A stretch of 64,000 nucleotides of DNA from Nostoc sp. HK-01. Its GTDB lineage: Bacteria > Cyanobacteriota > Cyanobacteriia > Cyanobacteriales > Nostocaceae. A program made the translations under genes and the position numbers. A model generated the notes under the pieces. It was not told where the DNA came from. It did no database searches and saw nothing but the letters and a program-made list of their open reading frames with translations. The DNA is taken from NCBI GenBank assembly GCA_003990705.1, contig AP018318.1, positions 1,298,501 to 1,362,500 of the forward strand, written 5' to 3'. Every line of letters starts with the position of its first letter. Within the stretch, counting starts at the first letter, position 1. Below, piece after piece: positions 31,847 through 40,310 of this stretch.

Positions 31847-32221
31847 ATGGTTTCGGCTCAAAGCTCTAATCTCGGAAAGACCTACTCCTTAATGATGATT
31901 AAAAGCTTTTTGATATGGACTTTCACGTTGGCAGTGTGTTTGTTAGTTGTCGGTTTTCCATTAGTTGTTTTGATGGCTACGGTCGGATGTCTGTTGTCGA
32001 TTGTTTTACAATCTGTCATGCCTGTTAGTGCAGTTTTACTAGTAGGTGGTGGGTTAATTTTGTTCAATATTTTGGCAGTGGCGATCGCTGCTGCTGTTCT
32101 CACCCTCAAAGGTGTACATCCAAGTCAAATCAAGTGGTTAAGTTGGTTGCATGGAGAATCTGAAGAAATGCAACAAACTTCTGTATATGCCGCTTGTCCT
32201 TTAACCTGTGAAATCAAATAA
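31847..32221 (+). CDS. Small hydrophobic membrane protein, unknown
   Basis: A 124-aa protein starting at the ATG at 31847, chosen because AGGAGG (31834-31839) lies 7 nt before it; an upstream GTG/TTG-type extension to 31778 lacks such a site. Two long hydrophobic segments (about residues 20-50 and 55-88) form one helical hairpin, followed by a polar tail with LKGVHPSQIKWLSWL. No family is recognised. It is followed by a good intrinsic terminator, so it is likely a single-gene transcript. Confidence 0.75.
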   Translation: MVSAQSSNLGKTYSLMMIKSFLIWTFTLAVCLLVVGFPLVVLMATVGCLLSIVLQSVMPVSAVLLVGGGLILFNILAVAIAAAVLTLKGVHPSQIKWLSWLHGESEEMQQTSVYAACPLTCEIK

Positions 32222-32254
32222 CTATTTCGTTAAACACGACAAACAGTACATCTG

Positions 32255-32276
32255 CCCGGTTCAGCCGGGTTTTTTC
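32255..32276 (+). terminator. Intrinsic terminator
   Basis: CCCGG (32255-32259) and CCGGG (32265-32269) form a GC stem with a 5-nt loop followed by six T residues. It ends the transcript of the small membrane protein gene. Confidence 0.75.
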
Positions 32277-32320
32277 ATTTTTAGTCCTTAGTCATTTGTC
32301 ATTTGTCGGGATTGAGTATT

Positions 32321-32349
32321 TACTATTGACTATTGACTCTTGACTATTC
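32321..32349. repeat. TGACTATTGAC short tandem repeats before wecB
   Basis: Three near-identical GACTATT-type heptamers directly upstream of the wecB start, the same motif found at 17894-17973 and 57472-57508. Confidence 0.6.
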
Positions 32350-32353
32350 ACCC

Positions 32354-33469
32354 ATGACTAATCAAAAACGAGTTGCCATTATCTTAGGTACACGTCCAGA
32401 GGCGATTAAACTAGCGCCTGTGATTCAGGTTTTTCAAAAATCTCCCAGTTTTGCCTTGCAAGTGATTTTAACTGGACAGCATCGAGAGATGGTTGAACAA
32501 GTAATGCAACTGTTTAACCTCAAAGCCGATGAAGACCTAGAGATTATGCAGCCTCAACAATCTTTAAATGATATTACCTGCCGCAGCTTACGCGGACTAG
32601 AAGATTTATTTCAAAAAAATAAACCAGATTTAGTTATTGTCCAAGGAGATACCACCACAGCTTTTGCGGCGGCTTTGGCAGCTTTTTATCAAAAAATTCC
32701 TGTGGGTCATGTAGAAGCGGGGTTAAGAACAGATAATATTTATAATCCTTATCCAGAAGAAGCGAATCGACGGTTAATTTCGCAAATTACGCAACTGCAT
32801 TTTGCGCCAACAACTTTGGCTGTGGAGAATTTACAACGTTCTGGGGTGTTGGGCGAAATTCACTTGACGGGGAATACAGTTATTGACGCACTGTTGAATG
32901 TCGCGGCGAGTCAACCAGCTTGTAATGTACCTGGGTTGAACTGGAATGAATATCGCGTGTTGTTGTCTACAGTTCACCGCCGAGAAAATTGGGGAGAACC
33001 ATTACAAGCGATCGCACACGGTTTTCTGCAAATATTAGATAAGTTTCCTGATACTGCGTTGGTTTTACCGCTACATCGCAACCCGACAGTTAGGGAACCA
33101 TTGCAAGCATTATTAGGCAAACATCCGCGAGTATTTTTGACCGAACCTTTAGATTATGCCGAATTGGTGGGGGCAATTGGGCGATCGCATTTTTTATTAA
33201 CTGATTCTGGTGGTTTGCAAGAAGAAGCACCCAGTTTAGGTAAACCAGTGTTAGTTTTGCGAGAAACCACAGAACGTCCTGAAGCGGTAACTGCGGGTAC
33301 AGCTAAATTAGTAGGGACTGAAAGCGAGAGAATTTTGGCTGCGGCGGCGGAGTTGCTGAGTAATTCTGCGGCGTATGATGCAATGGCTAATGCAATTAAT
33401 CCTTTCGGTGATGGCCATGCTGCTGAGAGAATTTTGCAAATTGTAAAGAATTATTTGGGAATTAGATAA
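32354..33469 (+). CDS. wecB: UDP-N-acetylglucosamine 2-epimerase (non-hydrolysing)
   Basis: Converts UDP-GlcNAc to UDP-ManNAc for surface polysaccharides. The ATG at 32354 gives 371 aa, the usual length; an in-frame codon at 32333 lies within repeat DNA and is rejected. Motifs of the family are ILGTRPEAIKLAP, LTGQHREM, VQGDTTTAFAAALAAFY, GHVEAGLRTDN, YPEEANRRLIS, STVHRRENWG and LTDSGGLQEEAP. Confidence 0.95.
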   Translation: MTNQKRVAIILGTRPEAIKLAPVIQVFQKSPSFALQVILTGQHREMVEQVMQLFNLKADEDLEIMQPQQSLNDITCRSLRGLEDLFQKNKPDLVIVQGDTTTAFAAALAAFYQKIPVGHVEAGLRTDNIYNPYPEEANRRLISQITQLHFAPTTLAVENLQRSGVLGEIHLTGNTVIDALLNVAASQPACNVPGLNWNEYRVLLSTVHRRENWGEPLQAIAHGFLQILDKFPDTALVLPLHRNPTVREPLQALLGKHPRVFLTEPLDYAELVGAIGRSHFLLTDSGGLQEEAPSLGKPVLVLRETTERPEAVTAGTAKLVGTESERILAAAAELLSNSAAYDAMANAINPFGDGHAAERILQIVKNYLGIR

Positions 33470-33526
33470 ATATATTTGAGTTGTGGATTGTCTAGGGAGA
33501 GGTAGTTTACCTTTCCCAAAATTCCA

Positions 33527-34492
33527 CTAAATTGTTTGATTTGCTTGTAACCAGTTGAGTAAATCAGCGATCGCACTAAAATCTAATAAAGCCTCACTCA
33601 GTGCTTCCAATTGTTCTAGAGAAAGACTTTGAACTTGTTGACGAACTTCATCGGGTAAATTGCCCACTCGTCTTTGCAGTAGTTTTAAAACAAGTGCTTG
33701 TGTTTGTTCTTGTTTCCCTTCTTCTTTTCCTCGCTCGTAGCCAATGCGCTCGCCTGTAGTTATGTAAGGCATAGTAAGCTCCTGCTCGAATAACTTAAAG
33801 TCTTGCCAAAATTCTGCTTCTAATACTTTTGGTAAAATCATAACCCAATCGATAAAACGATAGAGGTTACGAATATCTCTTTCTTCTAGCCCTTGTTCGT
33901 AGAGTCGCCGAATTAAGCTGAATTTCCAATTTTTCCGTTCTCCTGGCTGTTTGCTGGTTTGCTGCGTTTTTAAATGTGCCATGACCACCGTCGCAAAAGG
34001 ATTATCGCTGGTTTCTAATTCTGTCCAGCGATTTTGATAATCCAGTAATTTGACAGTGCCGAATCGAAAAACCAGACTGCAATCAGGATAATTGTAACTG
34101 TATTGATTCGGTCTCCAAGTCGAGTCAGCGTCACATAAAATTGCTAGGCTGATGGCTGGTTTGGCAAATTTATCAAAAATTCGCAGGTTGTACCAAAACA
34201 TCCTTTCGGCGAAGTTATCTTCTGGTTTCGCCTGAATTTCGACATGAATTAACAGCCAAATTTCTTCTCCGTCAATTTGCCAAACTTTGACTAATTTATC
34301 GGCGTATCTTCTCCCTAGTTCGGCTTCACGAGATATTTGTTGAAATTCCTTGTCGAGAAACTCGTGGGGACGCTCCCAATTAATAAGTGCTGCTGTTTGT
34401 GGGAAGAAAAACTGCATCGCTTGAGGAAAGTATGCTTCTAAAATTTCTTTCCACGGCGAATCATTATCGGCTCTTTCTCGTTCCTCAGTCAT
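33527..34492 (-). CDS. Rpn-family PD-(D/E)XK nuclease-like protein
   Basis: A 321-aa protein of the Rpn (recombination-promoting nuclease, formerly transposase_31-like) class common in cyanobacteria. The N-terminal half contains a nuclease-like core with the LLIHVEIQAK strand (the E-x-Q/K part of the active site) after an acidic YADKLVKV strand. The C-terminal 60 residues (LVLKLLQRRVGNLPDEVRQQVQSLSLEQLEALSEALLDF) match the DUF4351 tail. A Lys/Glu/Gln linker lies between. It sits alone between wecB and glgA; these genes are often present in many copies. Confidence 0.85.
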   Translation of the reverse strand: MTEERERADNDSPWKEILEAYFPQAMQFFFPQTAALINWERPHEFLDKEFQQISREAELGRRYADKLVKVWQIDGEEIWLLIHVEIQAKPEDNFAERMFWYNLRIFDKFAKPAISLAILCDADSTWRPNQYSYNYPDCSLVFRFGTVKLLDYQNRWTELETSDNPFATVVMAHLKTQQTSKQPGERKNWKFSLIRRLYEQGLEERDIRNLYRFIDWVMILPKVLEAEFWQDFKLFEQELTMPYITTGERIGYERGKEEGKQEQTQALVLKLLQRRVGNLPDEVRQQVQSLSLEQLEALSEALLDFSAIADLLNWLQANQTI

Positions 34493-34582
34493 TGTATTTA
34501 GACAATAATTAAACGCAGATGAAAAACAAAAACTCTCTGTGTTCCTCTGCGTTACCTCTGCGCCACTTTGCGTTAAAAAAAA

Positions 34583-36004
34583 CTACTGATTCAACACTAA
34601 CTCTGGCTGTGGTGCTGCTTCCTCTGGTTCTGGTAAACCAAACATTGAGCGATACAGCTTATCGTATTGCTTGGCAGAGCGATACCAACTGAAATCTTGA
34701 TTCATCCCGCGTTTTTGCAGTTCGCCCCACTGAGGTTTGAAACGAAAACCCTCCCAAGCGCGGATCATGCAGGTGAACAAATCTAATGGTTCGTACCTGT
34801 CAAAGCAATAACCAGTACCAGCTTCGTTGATGGGGTCGTGGTGGGTTACTGTGTCAACTAATCCCCCAGTACGGCGGACGATGGGAACGGAACCGTAGCG
34901 CATGGCCATCATTTGGCTAATTCCACAAGGTTCAAAACGGCTAGGCATTAAGAAGGTATCAGTTCCAGCATATATCCGCCGGGATAGGGCATCGTTATAC
35001 AGCAAATAAGTCGCCATACGTCCGGGGTAGCGCGATGCTAATTGCCACATTTGAGTTTCATAATAGCGATCGCCTGTCCCTAACAACACAAATTGGGCAT
35101 CTGTGTATGCCATGAACCGGTCTAAAATTTGGATGACCAAATCCAAGCCTTTTTGTTCTACTAATCGGCTAACCATACCAATTAAAAAGGCTTGAGAGTT
35201 GACCTCTAAACCCATTTCTTCTTGTAAAGCAACTTTGTTTTTCTTACGTTGATCTAAAGTATCGGTAGTGAAGGTCTGAGTAATATATTTATCATCAGCC
35301 GGGTTGTAAATCTCAGTATCTATCCCATTCACAATCCCTGATAACTTACCACTAATAAATGACAGTAAACCTTCTATAGTTTCACCGTAAGCAGGTGTTT
35401 TAATTTGTTCGGCATAGGTTGGGGAAACAGTATTCACCCTGTCAGCAAATTGTACCGCAGCTGCCATTGTGTTGTGTCCCTGCATATACCAAGGACACCA
35501 AGTAATTTTATCTAGATACCAACGCCACGGCCCTTGATAAGCCAAGTTATGAATGGTAAATACTGTGGTGATATCTGGGTCTTGGTGCATCCATACGGGT
35601 ATCATCCCTGTATGCCAATCATGACAATGGATGATATCTGGCTTCCAGTAATTCCAGCAGAACTCAGCCGCACCATTCGCAAAAAAGGTAAACCGCCAAT
35701 CTTCGTCTTCTCCCGAATAGATGCGGCGGGGATTAAATACAGGATGTCCAAATAAATACAAGGGAACATCAGTACCAGGCAGTACACTTTCGTAAACTGC
35801 AAAGTCCTGAAACATGGCATATCCCCACCAAATTGGGTCTTTGGGAATTTCCATTTTATCTGGTAAAAACCCGTAATAAGGCAGGAATATGCGGACATCA
35901 TGCCCCATTTCTCTCAAGACTTTAGGTAATGCTCCCACAACATCACCCATTCCTCCTACTTTCGCAACGGGAGCTGCTTCTGCTGCAACGAATAGAATCC
36001 GCAT
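34583..36004 (-). CDS. glgA: Glycogen synthase (ADP-glucose type)
   Basis: GT5-family enzyme adding glucose from ADP-glucose to glycogen (473 aa). The N-terminal [13 protein letters not shown] motif holds Lys15, which binds ADP-glucose. HCHDWHTG and [10 protein letters not shown] follow. The C-terminal nucleotide-binding half has [31 protein letters not shown] and [10 protein letters not shown]. It stands apart from the debranching enzyme (48240-50222), also in the window, which acts on the same polymer. Confidence 0.97.
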   Translation of the reverse strand: MRILFVAAEAAPVAKVGGMGDVVGALPKVLREMGHDVRIFLPYYGFLPDKMEIPKDPIWWGYAMFQDFAVYESVLPGTDVPLYLFGHPVFNPRRIYSGEDEDWRFTFFANGAAEFCWNYWKPDIIHCHDWHTGMIPVWMHQDPDITTVFTIHNLAYQGPWRWYLDKITWCPWYMQGHNTMAAAVQFADRVNTVSPTYAEQIKTPAYGETIEGLLSFISGKLSGIVNGIDTEIYNPADDKYITQTFTTDTLDQRKKNKVALQEEMGLEVNSQAFLIGMVSRLVEQKGLDLVIQILDRFMAYTDAQFVLLGTGDRYYETQMWQLASRYPGRMATYLLYNDALSRRIYAGTDTFLMPSRFEPCGISQMMAMRYGSVPIVRRTGGLVDTVTHHDPINEAGTGYCFDRYEPLDLFTCMIRAWEGFRFKPQWGELQKRGMNQDFSWYRSAKQYDKLYRSMFGLPEPEEAAPQPELVLNQ

Positions 36005-36233
36005 GGTCTTTGTTGTTTCCCCGGTTCTGCCTAATATTTATGAAAATTCTGAAGTTGGAAGTCTGAAGTATAAAGGTACTGCTCCGATGCAAGAATGGGG
36101 CAGGAATCTCGGAAACAACGCATCTTTGCCGCGCTAATTACGGGTGAGTCATGTACCGATTTTTTATCCTGTATCCTTTACACTTCATCCTTTTGGCTCA
36201 ATTCTTATCTAACCACATCTGTTTGCCAGTATT

Positions 36234-37205
36234 TTAAGAACCCCGTTGGATTTCGGCGAATATTTGCTCAAGAATTTCTTGTGCGCCTTGTTCCCGCAGA
36301 AGTTTGGCTAATTCTGCACCCAACGCTTCAGCATTAGAGGCTGTTCCTGTGACGGTATCTTTGACGATTTTCTGGCCATCGACACTGGCGACTACACCTG
36401 TGAGGGTTAAATTGCCTTCATGAATTTCTGTATTTACACCGATGGGTACTTGACAACCACCTTCCAGAATCCGTAAAAATGACCTTTCTGCTAAACAGCG
36501 ATCGCGGGTTTCGGGGTGTTCAATGGCTTTAAGTAAGGATATCAAATCTTTGTCATCAGCACGACATTCTATCCCCAATGCACCTTGTCCCACAGCATGG
36601 AGAGAAATTTCTTTAGGGAGAATTTGATGCACGCGATCGCCCATCCCCAAACGTTGTAACCCAGCGGCTGCTAAAATCAAAGCATCGTATTCACCAGCAT
36701 CCAGTTTTGCCAATCGGGTATTTAAGTTACCGCGCACATCTTTAAAGGTAAAGTGGGGAAAACGATTGCGTAATTGCGCTAACCGTCGTAGTGATGATGT
36801 CCCAATCACTGCACCTGCTGGCAAAGTTTCAATTTGCTTGTCTTTGTGCTTTTCATGCACAACTAGTGCATCAGCGGGGTTTTCCCGTTCTGTAATTGCC
36901 GCTAAGGTTAAACCTTCTGGTAAATTAGTTGGCAGATCCTTGAGGGAATGAACCGCAAAGTCAATTTCCTTGTTGATCATTCCCAGTTCGAGTTCTTTAG
37001 TAAAAAGTCCTTTATCGCCAATCTTCGCCAACGCTACATCTAGGATTTTGTCGCCTTGGGTAGACATGGTGTGGACTTCAAAAGTGATATCTGGGAAGCT
37101 GCTTTGTAATTGCTCTCTTACCCAGTATGTTTGAACTAGAGCAAGTTGACTTTTACGAGAACCAATACGAATAGTGCGGGTTGCACTGGAAACAACTGAA
37201 GTCAT
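36234..37205 (-). CDS. hemC: Hydroxymethylbilane synthase (porphobilinogen deaminase)
   Basis: Polymerises four porphobilinogen units into hydroxymethylbilane in the haem and chlorophyll pathway. The 323 residues match the family. Motifs include [13 protein letters not shown] near the start, [11 protein letters not shown] with the catalytic Asp90, [12 protein letters not shown], and [10 protein letters not shown] with Cys251 binding the dipyrromethane cofactor. It is a single gene on the minus strand between glgA and the LprI gene. Confidence 0.97.
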   Translation of the reverse strand: MTSVVSSATRTIRIGSRKSQLALVQTYWVREQLQSSFPDITFEVHTMSTQGDKILDVALAKIGDKGLFTKELELGMINKEIDFAVHSLKDLPTNLPEGLTLAAITERENPADALVVHEKHKDKQIETLPAGAVIGTSSLRRLAQLRNRFPHFTFKDVRGNLNTRLAKLDAGEYDALILAAAGLQRLGMGDRVHQILPKEISLHAVGQGALGIECRADDKDLISLLKAIEHPETRDRCLAERSFLRILEGGCQVPIGVNTEIHEGNLTLTGVVASVDGQKIVKDTVTGTASNAEALGAELAKLLREQGAQEILEQIFAEIQRGS

Positions 37206-37416
37206 AATAACGTTATGTCAAACCAGGCGATACATTCACTTTCATCTAGACTACCGCAGTGAGTGACTTAACGGATTGCGATCGCTTAATTAAAAGCAAT
37301 TTTATTTTGAATTCACTTTACATTTTTTTACAAAAAACAGGAATCCGTTAGGTAAAGTACCAGACCAAAAAAACTGCTTCATCAAATACTTTTCCCCTTT
37401 ACCTCCTATCTTCTTG

Positions 37417-37842
37417 TTAATAATCGTCACGTTGGAGATACTCACGTAATTGTTGAGTACGCTGTTTTGTAGCTTCTTCCAAGCAGCCAGCATAAATATT
37501 AGGTGCAATACTTCCCCCTTCGTATGCACTGCGCTCAAACTCACAACTAGCGTCACGAAACTTAATCCAGGCTAACTGTGCAGCAATTAATTTTTGTTGT
37601 CTAGTCTTTGACAATTTTGGTAACAGTTGTTTATACACTTGGTTTAATTTTTTATCGGCATTTTGATATGACAACTGAGAGCAGATATTCATTTCTAATT
37701 GAGTTTGCGGATCGTTACAGTTGAGTTTTTGGGCTAAATATGTTTTGCCAAGCTGAGATTGTGTATTTGCCAGCGTCACAGTATTAGCACTCAAACTGGC
37801 AACAGTTATGATACTTACGAATAAAGGTAATATCTGACGCAT
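37417..37842 (-). CDS. LprI (DUF1311) family exported protein
   Basis: A 141-aa protein with a signal peptide (residues 1-25). The mature part carries the LprI domain: CNDPQTQLEMNICS, YQNADKKLNQVYKQLL, AAQLAWIKFRDASCEFE and GCLEEATKQRTQQLREYL, with four cysteines likely forming two disulfides. In mycobacteria LprI inhibits lysozyme; a similar role here is inferred only from the family. Confidence 0.85.
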   Translation of the reverse strand: MRQILPLFVSIITVASLSANTVTLANTQSQLGKTYLAQKLNCNDPQTQLEMNICSQLSYQNADKKLNQVYKQLLPKLSKTRQQKLIAAQLAWIKFRDASCEFERSAYEGGSIAPNIYAGCLEEATKQRTQQLREYLQRDDY

Positions 37843-38201
37843 TATACAACTCCTATCTCAGTATTAGTAATTATGAAGACAACACTATAGCTCATATATC
37901 AAGTAATTTAGGACTTGATGGCAAAGAACTTTTCGTACAATGCAATACAAACAATTAAAAGACCACAGGGAATGGGGAACACTTCGATAAGCTACTTTGG
38001 CTGCACCCCTAAACTACGCTTAGTACAAGTCAGTGCATCCCCAAAAACAAGGAAATCCCCATGATTAAGATTAGGGGATTTAGATGCGGTACAAAATGTA
38101 AGATTTAAAATCAAAAAATTAAAAATATATTAAAACTAATTCACTTTTCTAAAAAGATGCCTGAAACTCTTTAATAGGACAGCAATTAAATATGATTTGA
38201 A
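37843..38201. other. Intergenic region with hairpin before the CIRCE-controlled gene
   Basis: About 360 bp. It contains an inverted repeat AAATCCCC ... GGGGATTT near 38050-38081 and a degenerate TACGCTTAGTACAAGTCAGTGC interspersed repeat. Next to the CIRCE site, TATGAT (38191-38196) is a plausible -10 element whose start point would fall inside the operator. Confidence 0.45.
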
Positions 38202-38228
38202 TTAGCACTCTAAGCTGATGAGTGCTAA
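38202..38228. promoter_or_regulatory. CIRCE element (HrcA operator)
   Basis: A perfect match to the consensus: TTAGCACTC (38202-38210), nine bases, GAGTGCTAA (38220-38228). CIRCE is the binding site of the heat-shock repressor HrcA and in cyanobacteria usually precedes groESL or groEL2. Here it lies about 135 bp before a small uncharacterised gene. The TATGAT just upstream puts the likely transcript start at or in the operator, the normal repressing arrangement. Confidence 0.92.
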
Positions 38229-38362
38229 TAAATAAAGAAGTTTATTTCCTAAGATATAAAGCAAAAATAGGCTGTTTTACAGAGATAAAATTAGACATTC
38301 ACAAGCCATAATTATCACAAGCCAAATCTCCTTGTAAGTAATAACCTGTTGGGAGGAACCAA

Positions 38363-38713
38363 ATGAAATACACCTTTGATATTGTCGGGGTATCTCCAGT
38401 TTTGCAGTTTTTCAACCATCAACAACAGAGTATGCAAAAACCACTGTATCTGGGCGTGGAATATCTTGGAACACATATATGTACACTAGATGCGTTTATA
38501 GAAACGGTGGAACCTGTGCCTGCAAAATGGGGCTGGGATTTAGACCAAGTAGTAGACACAGTAGTTCGTTTTTGGGTGAATCATTCCGAAAGTATTCAAT
38601 ATTGGAAAGCACGCCTAAGTGACGCTGGACAAAATAATTTAGTTGTAGCCAGACTGGCAGATATTAGGGCTTTGCAAGCAGAATTTGAAACGCTCTTAGA
38701 TAAAAATAAATAG
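38363..38713 (+). CDS. Uncharacterised 116-aa protein under CIRCE control
   Basis: Soluble acidic protein of 116 aa with no membrane segment or signal. GGGAGG (38351-38356) stands 6 nt before the ATG, a strong initiation site. Visible features are an aromatic-rich middle (KWGWDLDQVVDTVVRFWVNHSESIQYWKAR region, with several Trp) and a helical C-terminus. No family is recognised. The perfect CIRCE operator about 135 bp upstream implies heat-shock induction through HrcA release, making a chaperone-related or stress role plausible but unproven. It is followed within 15 bp by a MITE. Confidence 0.75.
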   Translation: MKYTFDIVGVSPVLQFFNHQQQSMQKPLYLGVEYLGTHICTLDAFIETVEPVPAKWGWDLDQVVDTVVRFWVNHSESIQYWKARLSDAGQNNLVVARLADIRALQAEFETLLDKNK

Positions 38714-38727
38714 TTATTAGTAAATAT

Positions 38728-38856
38728 CATGACTTACGCAAAAATAACGTAACTCCGTCATTACGACCGATAGGGCAGTAATCTCCCCTAACCCTGGGAT
38801 TGCTTCCCTACACTTCGTTCCGGTCGCAATGACATTATCGGCGTTGCGTAAGTCCT
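38728..38856. mobile_element. 129-bp MITE, copy 2
   Basis: Same length and structure as copies at 14045 and 63105, with ends CATGACTTACGCAA and TTGCGTAAGTCCT. The target duplication AAATAT is at 38722-38727 and 38857-38862. It lies 14 bp after the CIRCE-controlled gene and 14 bp before the IS701-type inverted repeat. Confidence 0.85.
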
Positions 38857-38870
38857 AAATATATAACCTT

Positions 38871-40310
38871 CTTCTGTCAGTTTCCGGATTAAACAAGTAA
38901 TAAATAGTGAAATTATCCAGAAGCATAAAAGGGTTTAAATTGATTCATTGCAGAAATTAGGTGATTAAATCCCAGCAATAAATCAGAATTAGGAAAGATA
39001 TCTAACCAAGGATAAATCAGCCAAAACAGAAAGAGAGGTTGGACAATTAAACGAAGATTATTGAGAGTATTCTTCCATCCATTTTGATGATTCCATTGTT
39101 GATGAGCAGAAAAATGCTCAGGCTTGCTATCTTGTACTTTAGTTTCAACTTGATGAGATTGATTTAAGGATAAAAAGGCTGGAGAATTTAAACTAATCAT
39201 CGTGTAAACCGAAAAAATAATTTCCCACCATTTTTCAATATGCTGAAAATTAGTAAAACGATAATCTGTCCAACCTAATTCCTGTTTACACTGGCGAAAC
39301 CCATATTCTACCCATGTTCTTAATCCATAAAGGTCTCCTAAAGTTTTCTTTAGGTTCCCTTGTAAATTAGTCATGATAAAAGAAGTAGAATTTTCCGGCA
39401 TTGTTTCTGGGTCAGTAGTTATTTCCCAATAAGTTATTGCTCTTCTTTTACCATAAATTATTTCTCGGATATATCTAGTTTCTGATTTCAGGTTGCTAAA
39501 TGTTCTCTCGAATTTACACCATTTATTAGCTCTAACGCTCTGCGACGCTGGCAGCCAGACTCCATGATTACTTCTAATTGCTACAACATAAGCTAATTTA
39601 TATTCATTGAGTATTTCCAGGAATTCGCTACTTTCACCATATAAACTATCCGCTAGTACCAGTTCAATATTAAAGCCTTCATTAATTAATTCTGTAATAA
39701 TTTCTGAGGCTAACTCTATTTTGGTTTTATATTTATCTCCTTCTTTGAGTGTACCCTTCGGTTTAAATACTTTGAAACTTAATGGAAATGTTATATTTTC
39801 ATAAACTCCATAAGCATTGACTGATACTATTCCATTATCTATTTTTCCTACGCTCCCTAGATATTGTCTTGCCACATAATCTGTCTTTTTACCTTTTTTC
39901 CTATCTCCCGTTTCATCTATTACTACGGTTATCGCATGACCATTTAATGCTTTCTTTAATTTATTTAACCTTCGACTCTTTAATTCTTGTGCTGACCAAT
40001 CTGAATAGGCTATAAAATGATGTAATGATTGTGCCGAGTTTATACTTACTACTTTCGCTATTTCTGGTAATGATTTTCTTTTTATTGGGGAAATTATCCC
40101 TAAATGTAAATATTTGAAGCATTCATAATTCCTTACTTCTTTGAACTGGTCTTTATACTCTGCACAATATTCATCTATTATTGCCACTGTTGGCTGGGCA
40201 TCCCTTGGCAAATGTTTTAGGATTTGTAGTTCTACATCCATTGCTCTACTTACCTTGTAGAGTTTTATTTTTCCTTTCTTCTATTCATTTTATCCGGAAA
40301 CTGACAGAAG
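38871..40310 (-). mobile_element. IS701-type insertion sequence
   Basis: A 1440-bp element bounded by 19-bp perfect terminal inverted repeats (CTTCTGTCAGTTTCCGGAT at 38871-38889 and its complement at 40292-40310), containing one intact transposase gene. The four bases outside each end (CCTT and CTGT) do not match, so no target duplication is visible. Confidence 0.88.
38913..40241 (-). CDS. IS701-family transposase (DDE type)
   Basis: A 442-aa intact transposase. The catalytic acidic residues of the DDE fold appear in VIDETGDRKKGKKTDYVARQ, LVLADSLYGES and, near the end of the core, WVEYGFRQCKQELGWTDYRF with the Y(2)R(3)E(6)K-like arrangement. This matches the IS701 group of the IS4 superfamily. 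It fills the element between matching 19-bp ends, so it may still be active. Confidence 0.88.
   Translation of the reverse strand: MDVELQILKHLPRDAQPTVAIIDEYCAEYKDQFKEVRNYECFKYLHLGIISPIKRKSLPEIAKVVSINSAQSLHHFIAYSDWSAQELKSRRLNKLKKALNGHAITVVIDETGDRKKGKKTDYVARQYLGSVGKIDNGIVSVNAYGVYENITFPLSFKVFKPKGTLKEGDKYKTKIELASEIITELINEGFNIELVLADSLYGESSEFLEILNEYKLAYVVAIRSNHGVWLPASQSVRANKWCKFERTFSNLKSETRYIREIIYGKRRAITYWEITTDPETMPENSTSFIMTNLQGNLKKTLGDLYGLRTWVEYGFRQCKQELGWTDYRFTNFQHIEKWWEIIFSVYTMISLNSPAFLSLNQSHQVETKVQDSKPEHFSAHQQWNHQNGWKNTLNNLRLIVQPLFLFWLIYPWLDIFPNSDLLLGFNHLISAMNQFKPFYASG

Noticed and set aside
36005..36233. Possible tRNA or structured RNA between glgA and hemC
   Set aside because: No T-loop or anticodon stem pattern; only degenerate heptamer repeats were found.
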